Below are positions 15,193 to 23,422 of a DNA stretch of 34,850 nt, one piece after another. The position numbers and the translations under genes were made by a program. Source of the DNA: an uncultured Oscillospiraceae bacterium (GTDB taxonomy: Bacteria > Bacillota > Clostridia > Oscillospirales > Acutalibacteraceae); NCBI GenBank assembly GCA_910587835.1, contig CAJUNQ010000079.1, positions 1 through 34,850 of the forward strand, in the 5' to 3' direction. Within the stretch, counting starts at the first letter, position 1. Every line of letters starts with the position of its first letter. The notes below the pieces were generated by a model. The model did not search any database. It worked only from the letters and a program-made list of their open reading frames with translations, and was not told the DNA's origin.

Positions 15193-15217
15193 ATGAGTTC
15201 ACCTGCGGCGAACTCAT
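15193..15217 (-). terminator. Likely terminator of minD-mgsA
   Basis: A perfect 8-bp stem, ATGAGTTC (15193-15200) with GAACTCAT (15210-15217), loop of 9. On the minus strand it is followed by TTTCCTCTTT. It lies about 100 bp after the mgsA stop. The rest of 15101-15313 shows no gene. Confidence 0.5.
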
Positions 15218-15313
15218 AGGCGTTTACTGGGCTCGCCCTGTCTGGTATATCTGGGCCGGCGGCAGAGCCTCCTCCCGCTCCTGCCGGGCTTTGTGCTAAT
15301 CAACCGCCTGGGG

Positions 15314-15715
15314 TTATGAGGGGTTGACCAAGTCCCGCCAATCCAGATCGCCCCGTTCCAGGCCGTGGATGAGCACCTCGGCTGTGGCGATGTTGGTGGC
15401 CACAGGGATGTTGTGCATGTCGCACAGGCGCAGAAGATTCAACGCGCTGGGGTCGTTGGACTGGGGGTTGAGGGGGTCCCGGAAAAACAGCAGCAGGTCG
15501 ATCTCATTGCAGGAGATGCGGGCCGCGATCTGCTGGTCGCCCCCCTGGGGGCCGCTGAGAAACCGCTGCAGCTTCAGCCCTGTGGCCTCTGAGATCATTT
15601 TTCCGGTAGTGCCGGTCCCGCACAAGGAGTGCCGACTGAGAATGCCGCAGTAGGCGATGCAGAACTGGACCATCAGCTCTTTTTTTGCGTCATGAGCGGT
15701 TAAGGCAATGTGCAT
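15314..15715 (-). CDS. mgsA: Methylglyoxal synthase
   Basis: 133 residues, slightly short for the family. It converts dihydroxyacetone phosphate to methylglyoxal and phosphate, a bypass that frees phosphate under sugar-phosphate overload. Landmarks: the IALTAHDAKK start, GTGTTG phosphate loop, FLSGPQGGDQQIAARI, FFRDPL with the catalytic Asp, and DMHNIPVATN with the conserved His. The start at 15715 has GGGAGGAG about 6 nt upstream; the open frame upstream is not family-like. It lies 60 bp after minD, the usual clostridial position at the end of the mre-min block. Confidence 0.92.
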   Translation of the reverse strand: MHIALTAHDAKKELMVQFCIAYCGILSRHSLCGTGTTGKMISEATGLKLQRFLSGPQGGDQQIAARISCNEIDLLLFFRDPLNPQSNDPSALNLLRLCDMHNIPVATNIATAEVLIHGLERGDLDWRDLVNPS

Positions 15716-15775
15716 AAAAAACTCCTCCCGAGATTCAAAATATATCACTCCAAAAAAGGTCACAGCGATAGCGAA

Positions 15776-16528
15776 TTAAAGGCTCTCCGGCATAGGGACG
15801 CTTTCCCCCTCCAGCCGGGCGGCAATGCGGGCCATGGCCAACATCCCCGGAGAACGGGGCGGGGCCGGCTGCCCCTTGAGAAAAGCCGCGGCCATGGTAA
15901 TGTCCTCTGGGGTGAGGCCGAATAGCTGTACGCCCGAGGCGTCAATGACCCCATCCAAGTCGGTATACACGCCGGTTTCATCAAAAAACGCGCCGTTGAA
16001 ACGGTTGATGATCAGCCGCTTGTCCTCCACGCCCAGGCCGTCCAGCAGGCGACGCACATTGCCCGCGCTGCGCACACACACCGGGTCCGGGCTGCACACC
16101 AGCAGGGCTCGTTCCGCCGCGCAGGCCGCAGAACGGAAGCCCAGTCCCACGCCCGCAGGGGAGTCCAGCAGCACATGGTCATAATAGCGGGTGAGAAGGG
16201 GCACCAGCCGGGCCATCACCCCGGGGCGGATGAGGTCGTCGCCTGAGGCAGGGGCGGGCAGAAGGAACAGTCCGCCGCTCTCCGCCTGGGAGCCGGCGCA
16301 GGGGTAGATGGCCTCAGCAGGGGCGCATCTGCCAAACACCACGTCAGAGCTGTCGAACACCAGGTTTTCCTCCGTGCCGGTCATGCGGTCCAGGCTGCGC
16401 AGGCCTGCGTCGCAGTCCACCAGCAGCACCCGGCGGCCTCTGCCGGCCAAAGCGCGGCCCAGGCCCACCGCAGCGGTGGACTTTCCCACGCCCCCCTTGC
16501 CGGAGGTGATGACTGTCGCAATTCCCAT
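15776..16528 (-). CDS. minD: MinD-like septum-site ATPase
   Basis: 250 residues. Deviant Walker A GKGGVGKST at residues 10-18, Walker A' VDCDAGLRSLDRM and Walker B-like LLDSPAG place it with MinD rather than ParA or Mrp. Family MinD dimerises on the membrane and positions division. Here neither minC nor minE is adjacent. The C-terminus (LAMARIAARLEGE, then VPMPESL) has only a short amphipathic stretch, not the usual Lys/Phe-rich membrane tail at the very end. Start 16528 with AAGGAT about 9 nt upstream. Own promoter at 16551. Confidence 0.8.
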   Translation of the reverse strand: MGIATVITSGKGGVGKSTAAVGLGRALAGRGRRVLLVDCDAGLRSLDRMTGTEENLVFDSSDVVFGRCAPAEAIYPCAGSQAESGGLFLLPAPASGDDLIRPGVMARLVPLLTRYYDHVLLDSPAGVGLGFRSAACAAERALLVCSPDPVCVRSAGNVRRLLDGLGVEDKRLIINRFNGAFFDETGVYTDLDGVIDASGVQLFGLTPEDITMAAAFLKGQPAPPRSPGMLAMARIAARLEGESVPMPESL

Positions 16529-16550
16529 TGAGAACACATCCTTACTAATC

Positions 16551-16579
16551 ATCTTACCACATCAGAAGGCTTTTGTCAA
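16551..16579 (-). promoter_or_regulatory. Promoter of minD-mgsA
   Basis: On the minus strand TTGACA (16579-16574), a 17-nt spacer and TAAGAT (16556-16551), about 23 nt before the minD ATG. The rest of 16580-16741 is AT-rich. It holds only an imperfect hairpin at about 16703-16724 near the PBP2 end, with ATTTTCT after it on the minus strand. Confidence 0.7.
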
Positions 16580-16741
16580 AATCAAATATTATTTTTTTGG
16601 AATTATATAAGAGTTGCATAAAAAAGTCTCGGGTTTTTTGGGACATATGAAAAGTGGCTGATTATATTTTTTAGTGTCTGCTTTTTTTTAGAAAATACAC
16701 GGCCTGCCTTGCAGCCGGTCACCCGGAGAGTAGCCTGGCGG

Positions 16742-19252
16742 TTACTCCTCCTCGGGTGGGGGATCGTCGGGAGTGCCGGTGGGCTGGGGGGAGTGCAGAG
16801 GCGGCGCGCCTCCGCTGTAGTAGGGGGTGACGCCCTCTCTGGGGGTAGGACTGGGGGCTGGCTCTGCTCCGGTTTGCATATCCTCCTTGTTTTCCTCGTC
16901 CTGGGAGGTCCCGGTGTAAGGGCTGTCCGGGATGGAGCTTCCCCGGCCCGGCCAGGGCGTGGGAGTGGGCTCGGGGGTAGGGGTCTCCTCGCTGCCGGGG
17001 TCGCCGGATTCGCTGGGCTCGTCCTCCCCCTCCTCCTGAGGCTTGGGGCTGGGGCTGGCTGCTTGGGCCTCCTCTTCCAGCTCCTCTTTGGTTTTTATGA
17101 TCGTGCCGTCATCGTCTACCAGGTCGCCGTCACTGTTATAGCGGTTGCCCTCCTCGTCCCAGGTATAATAGCCAAAGTAGCAGTCCAGGATGTCCTTGGC
17201 CACATTCATGGCATAGGGGCCGCTGCGGCCGTGCTCCAGCACCACAGAGACCGCGATCTCCGGAGCGTTGGCCGGGGCGTAGGCAATAAAGGTGATGTTT
17301 TCCTCCGTACCGCCCTTTTCCCATTTCTCCGCCGAGGTTTCGGCTGTGCCGGTTTTGCAGGCCACGGGGACAGGGTAATCGCCGAACACGCTTTTTGCCA
17401 GGCCGTCGCTGGCGGTGAGCACCATGGCTTGGTTCACCACGCCCAGCACATCCTCGCTGATCTCCGCGTCATACATGACCTCCGGCTCGTACCGGCGGAT
17501 AAGGGTCTCGCCGCTGTAGTCCATCACCTGCTTGAGGAAATGGGTGCGCAGCCGCTTGCCCCCTGTGGCGATGGTGGCGCAGTAGGTGGCCAGCTGAATG
17601 GGGGTAAACATGTTGTCCAGCTGGCCAATGGCCGCCTGGGCGGTGTTGCCGTCTGTCCACTGAACGCCCAGGTCGGTGTGGCGTTCCCGGTACTCCTGGG
17701 GGCTGGACATGATGCCCGCGGATTCGTAGAGCTCCACGCCGGTCTTTTCGCCCAGGCCGAAGTATTCGGCATAGGCGTCGATTTTGCGGATGCCCAGCCG
17801 ATAGCCCAGCTCGCAGAAATAGACGTTGCAGGAATACATCAACGCCTCATACACATTGGCATAGCCATGCAGGCCCGTACAGGCCAGCTTCAGGTCGGCC
17901 AGCTCAAAGATGCCCACGCCGTTGGGGCCAGTGCACTCGCGCAGGCCCTGGGTAGAGGAGACCTCCCCCTCCTGCAGGCCGGCAATGGCAACCAGGGGCT
18001 TGAAGATGGAGCCCGGGGTGTAGATGCCCTGCAGGGCCCGGTTGAAGGCAGGCTGGTCGTCCTCATCGGTGAGGATTTCGGTCATATATTCGCTGTCGCT
18101 ATAATACTGGTTCAGGTCATAGCCGGGGTAGGAGGAGCTGGCCAGCACCCCGAAGTCAGAGATGTCGATGGCCACTGCTGCCCCGAATTTGCAGTCATGG
18201 GCCCGCTTGTCTCCCTCGGCTCCAGTGTTTTTGTTGGCCTTTATGTTCTTCTCCAGAGACCAGTTTGCCACCCGCTGCAGGTCAGAGTCGATGGTAAGCT
18301 GCACGGTATGGCCCTGCTCTGGCTGAATGGTGGTGGCGGTGGTGGTCACGTTTCCGTTTTCGTCGGTAAACACCGCGTCCAGGCCCCGCTTGCCCCGCAG
18401 CTCGTCCTCAAAGGCGGCCTCGGCCCCGGACATGCCGATGACATCGTTGGCCTTGTAGCCAGAGATGTTTTTCTCGCTGTCATAGGCTTTGCCCTCCTCC
18501 TCGGCTGTCTTCAGCTGGTCGCCGGTGATGCCCCAGGCATAGCCCACCAGGTGGGGGGCCAGGGTGCCCTCTTCGCCGTAGTAGCGCTCTACTCCCACCC
18601 GGGTCTCGATGCCCGGCCACTGGGCGGCGCACTCGCCGAACACGCCCACGGTCTCTGAGGACACCCCGGAGGCGATGACATAGGGGTCGTTGATGGAAAA
18701 GCCGTCCTTGGTCATGGAGTAGCGCACGGACATAACCGTGCGGGTGTCCTCTTTGGAGTAGCCCTGATAGTGGTATTTCTTTGTCAGCTCCCGCATACAG
18801 TCGTCGGCAGTGGCGTAGTCTGCCAGGTTGAGAAAGTCCCGGCTCTTCAGGGTTTCAATCTCCTTTTCCTTGCCCTCAATAAACTGGTAGTTGCCCTCCT
18901 CATCCAGGCGGATGGGGAGAATGTCCCGCCAGGACTCGCCCTGCTCGGTGAGCAGGTCCACCACCTCGAGAATGGTAGCGTTGCGCTTGGAGTCGTCCAT
19001 ATACAGGGCGTTGTAGATTACCTCATACACGATATGGTTGCCGGCCAGCACATTGCCCTTGCGGTCCCAGATCTCGCCCCGGGCGGCGTTGATCTCCACG
19101 GCGTCGGTGCGGTGGCTGATGGCCTCTTGCTCAAAGGCCTCACCGTTGATGATTTGCCAGTTGAACAGCTGCAGCTCGAAAATGGAAAAGCAGAATACCA
19201 GGAACAGCACCAGGGCTGTGGTGCGGCCTATGTGGAAGTGCGGTAGTTTCAC
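16742..19252 (-). CDS. mrdA: Penicillin-binding protein 2 (elongation transpeptidase)
   Basis: 836 residues, longer than typical class B PBPs (about 600-700). One N-terminal membrane helix (about 13-33), a dimerisation domain starting RGEIWDRKGNVLAGN, then the transpeptidase with GSIFKP (SxxK, near 413), YSCN (SxN, near 472) and CKTGTAET (KTG, near 630). It cross-links peptidoglycan with MreBCD during elongation. The last ~140 residues are an unusual acidic, Pro/Thr/Ser-rich tail ending in PPPEEE, outside the membrane. Start: GTG 19252 with GGGGGAGG 8 nt upstream; the GTG at 19261 overlaps that site. It follows mreD by about 355 bp. Confidence 0.93.
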   Translation of the reverse strand: MKLPHFHIGRTTALVLFLVFCFSIFELQLFNWQIINGEAFEQEAISHRTDAVEINAARGEIWDRKGNVLAGNHIVYEVIYNALYMDDSKRNATILEVVDLLTEQGESWRDILPIRLDEEGNYQFIEGKEKEIETLKSRDFLNLADYATADDCMRELTKKYHYQGYSKEDTRTVMSVRYSMTKDGFSINDPYVIASGVSSETVGVFGECAAQWPGIETRVGVERYYGEEGTLAPHLVGYAWGITGDQLKTAEEEGKAYDSEKNISGYKANDVIGMSGAEAAFEDELRGKRGLDAVFTDENGNVTTTATTIQPEQGHTVQLTIDSDLQRVANWSLEKNIKANKNTGAEGDKRAHDCKFGAAVAIDISDFGVLASSSYPGYDLNQYYSDSEYMTEILTDEDDQPAFNRALQGIYTPGSIFKPLVAIAGLQEGEVSSTQGLRECTGPNGVGIFELADLKLACTGLHGYANVYEALMYSCNVYFCELGYRLGIRKIDAYAEYFGLGEKTGVELYESAGIMSSPQEYRERHTDLGVQWTDGNTAQAAIGQLDNMFTPIQLATYCATIATGGKRLRTHFLKQVMDYSGETLIRRYEPEVMYDAEISEDVLGVVNQAMVLTASDGLAKSVFGDYPVPVACKTGTAETSAEKWEKGGTEENITFIAYAPANAPEIAVSVVLEHGRSGPYAMNVAKDILDCYFGYYTWDEEGNRYNSDGDLVDDDGTIIKTKEELEEEAQAASPSPKPQEEGEDEPSESGDPGSEETPTPEPTPTPWPGRGSSIPDSPYTGTSQDEENKEDMQTGAEPAPSPTPREGVTPYYSGGAPPLHSPQPTGTPDDPPPEEE

Positions 19253-19261
19253 AGGATTCAC

Positions 19262-19607
19262 CTCCCCCAGCCCAGGAGGCTGGAAGAAAATATAGTAATT
19301 TTTCTTTTGGGTTTTGTTTTGATGTTTTGGAAGGGCTGTCGAAAGAGTTTTTCTTCTGAATTTGCCGGCAGCGGGCGGGCCGCTGGTCTCCCTGCGGTCG
19401 ACCGCGCTAGGTTCGACTTGCCCCGTTCCGAACTTGGTCGTAGGAGAGAGCTACTGCCTCGCTCCTTTGTTTACTGCGCCGCCTAAGTTCAAGGTCAAGG
19501 TCGTGGGGCGCTGCCCCACACCCTGCAACCTTTGAAAAGGTTGACGAAACTTTTGATTCGCGCTCCTTGGCTTTCTCTTCGCTTTGGCTTTTCTGCCCGC
19601 GGTTGGG
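19262..19607. other. Gene-free mreD-PBP2 spacer with repeat-like hairpin pair
   Basis: No gene is seen. Two adjacent hairpins stand out: GTGGGGC-GCT-GCCCCAC at 19503-19519 and AACCTT-TGAA-AAGGTT at 19527-19542. I recall this GC-hairpin plus CAACCTTTGAAAAGGTTG combination as a dispersed intergenic element in related genomes, but cannot confirm it here. It could end the mreCD transcript, although the T-run is poor. Confidence 0.4.
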
Positions 19608-20129
19608 CTAAAAGCCTTGGTTGTCTGCGGATACCAGCGCGTCCGCCAGGCCCCGGTTCAGCAGATATACCAGCGGCACAAACAACAGCGTATACAGGTA
19701 CTTGGGCAGATAGTGATGCCGGAAAGCATACCCCGGCATGGAGTAGCGGAAATAGTAGAAGAACAGCCACTGAGCCCCAATCACCAGCCCCAGGGCCAGA
19801 ATGCCTGTCAGCAGGGCCGTGACCCAGTTCACCTGCATACGGGTGCGCACCAGCATACTGAGAAAGTAGCCCAGCACCCCCAGCAGCAGCCCGTGAAAGC
19901 CCAGCACCCCTGAATAGCCAAAGTCGCAGAAAAGACCGGCGGCTATGCCAAAAGCCATGGCTGGGGTCTCCTCCTCAAACATGGCGATGGCCAGGCCCGC
20001 AGGCAGCACCAGCACCGGGCGCACCCCATAAATGGCGGGCAGCAGCCCCGGGGTCTCCTGCAACATGAACAGTACCAGCAGCTCTAAGGTATAGGCCAGG
20101 TATCGGATGAGCCGGTTCAGGTCTCTCAT
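19608..20129 (-). CDS. mreD: Rod shape-determining protein MreD
   Basis: 173 residues with five to six hydrophobic segments and a short charged N-terminus, the MreD plan. MreD is an integral membrane part of the elongasome that links MreC and the PBP2/RodA synthase to MreB filaments. Sequence conservation in this family is low, so the call rests on length, topology and the ATGA overlap with the end of mreC. The FCDFGYSGVLGFHGLLLG segment is family-like. Confidence 0.85.
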   Translation of the reverse strand: MRDLNRLIRYLAYTLELLVLFMLQETPGLLPAIYGVRPVLVLPAGLAIAMFEEETPAMAFGIAAGLFCDFGYSGVLGFHGLLLGVLGYFLSMLVRTRMQVNWVTALLTGILALGLVIGAQWLFFYYFRYSMPGYAFRHHYLPKYLYTLLFVPLVYLLNRGLADALVSADNQGF

Positions 20130-21022
20130 TCCGCGTCCTCCTCTCCGCTGCCCTGACTTGCAGAGGGGTCGGTGGTGGCGTCTTCCTCGCCCTTGCCGGG
20201 GAAGCTGACAATGACCTGAACCTCTGTCACTGCGGACAGGTCCTGGAAGGGGCGGATGACCGCATAGCGGGACACGTCCATTTCCGACTTCTCCACGCTT
20301 TCCACCTGACCGATTTTTATTTTGTCAGGGTACACGCCTCCGGCGCCGGAGGTGGTGATAATATCGCCGGGCTCCAGCTTGGTAGAGGGCGACAGATAAT
20401 CCATGCGCAGCAGGCCGGAGCTGGCCATCATGATATTGCAGCCCACCAGGCCGCTCTCCTGCTTGTCGATGGACATGGCGGCCACCTGGACCTCCTCAGA
20501 GAGCAGGCAGTCCACCTTGCTGGTGGTGGCATAGGCCTGGCTGACCACCCCCACCAGGCCCTGGGAGGTGATGACCGGGTCGCCCACATTGACGCCGGAG
20601 AGGGTGCCCACCCCAATGGAGAAGCCGTAGAAGGGGTCGTTGGGGTCACGGCCGATCACGGCGGCAGAGCGCATTTCAATCTCCGGGTCGGCCTGAGAGA
20701 TGCGCAGCTGCTCTTTCAGGCGCTCGTTTTCCTGCTTCATGCCGTCATACTCCACCAGCCGGTCCTGAAGAATGCTGTTTTCCTCCTGAAGAGCGGCCAC
20801 CAGGGCCTTGAGCTCGTCCTTCGAGAAGCCGTCCAGGTCCAAAAACTCGGTGACGCTGCCGGTGACATTGGTGGCCACGCTCTGCATGGGGGTAGAGACA
20901 AAGCCCAGGAGGCTGGCGATAATGGAGCCCCCGGCGGAGGTGGTATAAATGATAAGTCCAAGGAGCACCACCACCGCGATGATGAGCACCTTGAACGAGC
21001 TTCCTTTGAGTAAATCCTTCAC
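20126..21022 (-). CDS. mreC: Rod shape-determining protein MreC
   Basis: 298 residues: a short cytoplasmic start, one membrane helix (about 10-32), a coiled coil (KDELKALVAALQEENSIL, about 70-110), then the double beta-barrel with IGRDPNDPFYGFSIGVG and LVGVVSQAYATTSKV landmarks. The tail is acidic. MreC scaffolds PBP2 outside the membrane. The GTG at 21022 is chosen because AAGGAG lies 7 nt upstream and the protein then begins MKDLLKG just before the helix; the much longer open frame upstream is low-complexity and has no ribosome site. It overlaps mreD. Confidence 0.9.
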   Translation of the reverse strand: MKDLLKGSSFKVLIIAVVVLLGLIIYTTSAGGSIIASLLGFVSTPMQSVATNVTGSVTEFLDLDGFSKDELKALVAALQEENSILQDRLVEYDGMKQENERLKEQLRISQADPEIEMRSAAVIGRDPNDPFYGFSIGVGTLSGVNVGDPVITSQGLVGVVSQAYATTSKVDCLLSEEVQVAAMSIDKQESGLVGCNIMMASSGLLRMDYLSPSTKLEPGDIITTSGAGGVYPDKIKIGQVESVEKSEMDVSRYAVIRPFQDLSAVTEVQVIVSFPGKGEEDATTDPSASQGSGEEDAE

Positions 21023-21632
21023 ATTGATACTCCTTGTATGTTCCTGGAAAAATCCCTGCCCGCGGGCGGCAGTCTGAAAACGAACGCAGACTCTGCCGTA
21101 AGGGTCAGAAGCTTTGGGAGGCTGGCGTTTCTCATGGAGGAATACAGCCGCCGCAGGCGGTTCTGAGCTGAATGCCCCAGAGGCGCAGGCAGATGAGGAT
21201 GCCTCCACAGGGCGGCTGCATGGCAGCAGAGCGGGCATCCGGCAGCGCCCTGCCCGGAGCGTTGGTAGGGCCCCTGTGACGAGGCTCTGAGGCCGGCCCC
21301 CACCACACAAACAAAATGCGGCGATGGACTTTTTGTGGAGCAGGCTGTTTCCAGTCAACAAAAAGCAAAGAAAAAACCTTTTCTCCACCGCCGGGTATAC
21401 AATTATAAATTGGACTGTGTTCCCATAAGCTGAGTATGGGACATTTGGAGCGTTTTTTTGCCAGCTGAAAGTTTGTAGAGCTGCTTGCAGGTCTCAGCCG
21501 CCTCCCGTACTTCAAACGTTTTTAACCCCAAAGATGGCGTCAAGCTGCCATCTTGAAGGAGCTGTATAGGAGCTCGCTCTAGGAGGAAGAAGCGGCGAGG
21601 TGTCTTGCTGTAAGAGAAGGCTGAAACAAAAG
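21023..21632. other. 610-bp gene-free gap between mreB and mreC
   Basis: No convincing gene is seen on either strand. A perfect stem AAGATGGC (21531-21538) with GCCATCTT (21547-21554) lies about 80 bp after mreB and could help end its transcript. A TATAAT on the minus strand (21400-21405) could be a -10 for mreCD but lacks a good -35. The gap is long for a gene pair usually packed together. Confidence 0.4.
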
Positions 21633-22685
21633 CTACTTTCTGCGGCTGTTGCGGTAGTAGGACTTGGGCAGCTCGATCTCCAGGCTTTTGCCTGTGCCCT
21701 CCACCACGCAGTCCAAGGGCCGCTCTGCCACATGAACGGGGATGCCGGTCTCCTGGCTTACCAGCCGGTCCAGGCCCTTGAGCAGCGCGCCGCCGCCGGT
21801 GAGCATAATGCCCCGGTCGATGATATCCGCGGCCAGCTCAGGGGGCGTCTGTTCCAGGGTCTCCTTGATGGCGTCCACCACCACCATGACGCTGTCCGCC
21901 AGGGCCTCCCGCACCTCGTCGGCGTGGATGGTCACGTTTTTGGGCAGGCCGTCCACCAGGTTGCGGCCCTTGATCTCCACAAAGGCGTTGATGGTCTCCT
22001 CGGTGGGGAAGGCCGAGCCGATGCGCATTTTAATCTCCTCCGCCGTGCGCTCGCCAATGAGGAGATTGTATTTCTTTTTTACATAGGTGACAATGGCCTC
22101 GTCAAACTTGTCTCCGGCCATGCGCACAGAAACAGCGGTGACAATGTCGCCCAGGGAAATGACCGCCACCTCGCTGGTGCCGCCGCCAATGTCCACCACC
22201 ATGCTGCCTGTGGCGTCTGACACAGGCAGGCCCGCGCCTACCGCGGCGGCCATGGGCTCCTCCATCAGGTCCACATTGTTGCTGCCCGCCTGGCGGGCGG
22301 CGTCCTCCACGGCCCGGCGCTCCACCTCGGTAACGCCGGAGGGAATACAGATGATGATCCGGGGGCGGCTGAGGGCCCCGGACTTCAACGCCTTTTTAAT
22401 GAAATATTTCAGCATGGCGGCGGTCACGTCAAAGTCAGCGATGACCCCGTCCTTCAAAGGCCGCACTGCCACAATGGAGCCGGGGGTGCGCCCCAGCATC
22501 TCTTTGGCCTGCTTGCCCACAGCCAGCACCTCATCGGTGCGCACGTCCACCGCCACCACCGAGGGCTCCCGCATCACAATGCCCTTGCCCCGCATAAACA
22601 CCAAAGTGTTCGCCGTACCCAGATCAATGCCGATATCCTTGGAAAACATAGAAAACATGGAGAGAAACCCCGAAAAGCCTGCCAT
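21633..22685 (-). CDS. mreB: Rod shape-determining protein MreB (bacterial actin)
   Basis: 350 residues, normal length. Actin-fold ATPase motifs: phosphate 1 IGIDLGTANTLVF at the start, VVDIGGGTSEVAVISLG as phosphate 2, and the adenosine motif GIMLTGGGALLKGLD. A hydrophobic N-terminal FSGFLSMFSMF stretch before the fold can serve as the membrane-binding helix. It organises sidewall synthesis. The start at 22685 is set by that helix and an AAAGG about 11 nt upstream. It has its own promoter and is separated by 610 bp from mreC. Confidence 0.95.
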   Translation of the reverse strand: MAGFSGFLSMFSMFSKDIGIDLGTANTLVFMRGKGIVMREPSVVAVDVRTDEVLAVGKQAKEMLGRTPGSIVAVRPLKDGVIADFDVTAAMLKYFIKKALKSGALSRPRIIICIPSGVTEVERRAVEDAARQAGSNNVDLMEEPMAAAVGAGLPVSDATGSMVVDIGGGTSEVAVISLGDIVTAVSVRMAGDKFDEAIVTYVKKKYNLLIGERTAEEIKMRIGSAFPTEETINAFVEIKGRNLVDGLPKNVTIHADEVREALADSVMVVVDAIKETLEQTPPELAADIIDRGIMLTGGGALLKGLDRLVSQETGIPVHVAERPLDCVVEGTGKSLEIELPKSYYRNSRRK

Positions 22686-22824
22686 ATCAAAAACTGCCTT
22701 TCTCCGGCCGCGCCGGTCCGATTCTGTGCCTGCTCGCGGCACTGGTTCCACAATACAAAGCATCCCCAAAAGCTGCCGGTTTATTTGCCCCGGCTCCGGT
22801 TCGATGTATTCCTTACTGGTGTCC

Positions 22825-22853
22825 ATTATACCGCATTTTCCGCCGCTTCTCAA
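22825..22853 (-). promoter_or_regulatory. Promoter of mreB
   Basis: On the minus strand TTGAGA (22853-22848), a 17-nt spacer and TATAAT (22830-22825). The predicted leader is about 135 nt. It lies just after the dut stop, so mreB need not depend on the upstream operon. Confidence 0.75.
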
Positions 22854-22908
22854 CCTTTATGTTAACTTTACTGTGAACAATCCGTAAATTCTGGCATATA
22901 TCCGCCTC

Positions 22909-23409
22909 TTACCGGCTCTTTGTACAAGATGTACTTCCAAAGCCGCCGGTCCCCCGCTGGGTGTCAGAGAGGGCCTGGGCTTCTACAAAATCCGCCGCGA
23001 GCACAGGCAGAAGCACCGCCTGGGCGATTCGCTCCTGGGGGGCGACCGTGTATGTCACATCAGAGGTGTTCCGCAGGGGGACCAGCCATTCGCCCCGGTA
23101 GTCGCTGTCAATAACTCCTACCCCTTGGGCCACCACAACCCCCTTGCGGGCCCCCAGTCCGCTGCGGGAGAACACAAAGGCCGCGCAGCCCGGGGGCAGT
23201 TCTGCCGCGAAGCCCAGGGGGATGAACTCCGTTTTCCCCGGCTCAATGGTTACCGGGGCGTCCAGGCAGGCGGCCAGGTCCAGGCCCGCGCTGCCGGGGG
23301 TCTGCCGCTGGGGAGGGCAGGCCTCCGGGCGCAGCCGGACAAACCGGATCTCCACAGGCCCTGCTGTGGAGAAGAATATTTTATCAACACTTTCCACCAA
23401 GTTTTCCAC
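22909..23409 (-). CDS. dut: Deoxyuridine 5'-triphosphate nucleotidohydrolase (dUTPase)
   Basis: 166 residues, trimeric dUTPase type. It hydrolyses dUTP to dUMP and pyrophosphate. All five motifs are visible in order: AGLDLAA (1), RSGLGARKGV (2), GVGVIDSDYRGEW (3), QERIAQAVLLP (4) and RGTGGFGSTS (5). The GTG at 23409 is chosen for its AAGGAGG 8 nt upstream; the start lies 13 bp after the upstream U32 gene. About 15 residues precede the family core. Last gene of the zapA-like - U32 - dut operon. Confidence 0.92.
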   Translation of the reverse strand: MENLVESVDKIFFSTAGPVEIRFVRLRPEACPPQRQTPGSAGLDLAACLDAPVTIEPGKTEFIPLGFAAELPPGCAAFVFSRSGLGARKGVVVAQGVGVIDSDYRGEWLVPLRNTSDVTYTVAPQERIAQAVLLPVLAADFVEAQALSDTQRGTGGFGSTSCTKSR

Positions 23410-23422
23410 CGTCTTTTCCTCC

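Noticed and set aside
21023..21388. N-terminal extension of MreC by 122 residues
   Set aside because: Low-complexity, Cys/Arg/Pro-rich, no ribosome site; the GTG at 21022 has AAGGAG at the right distance and precedes the membrane helix.
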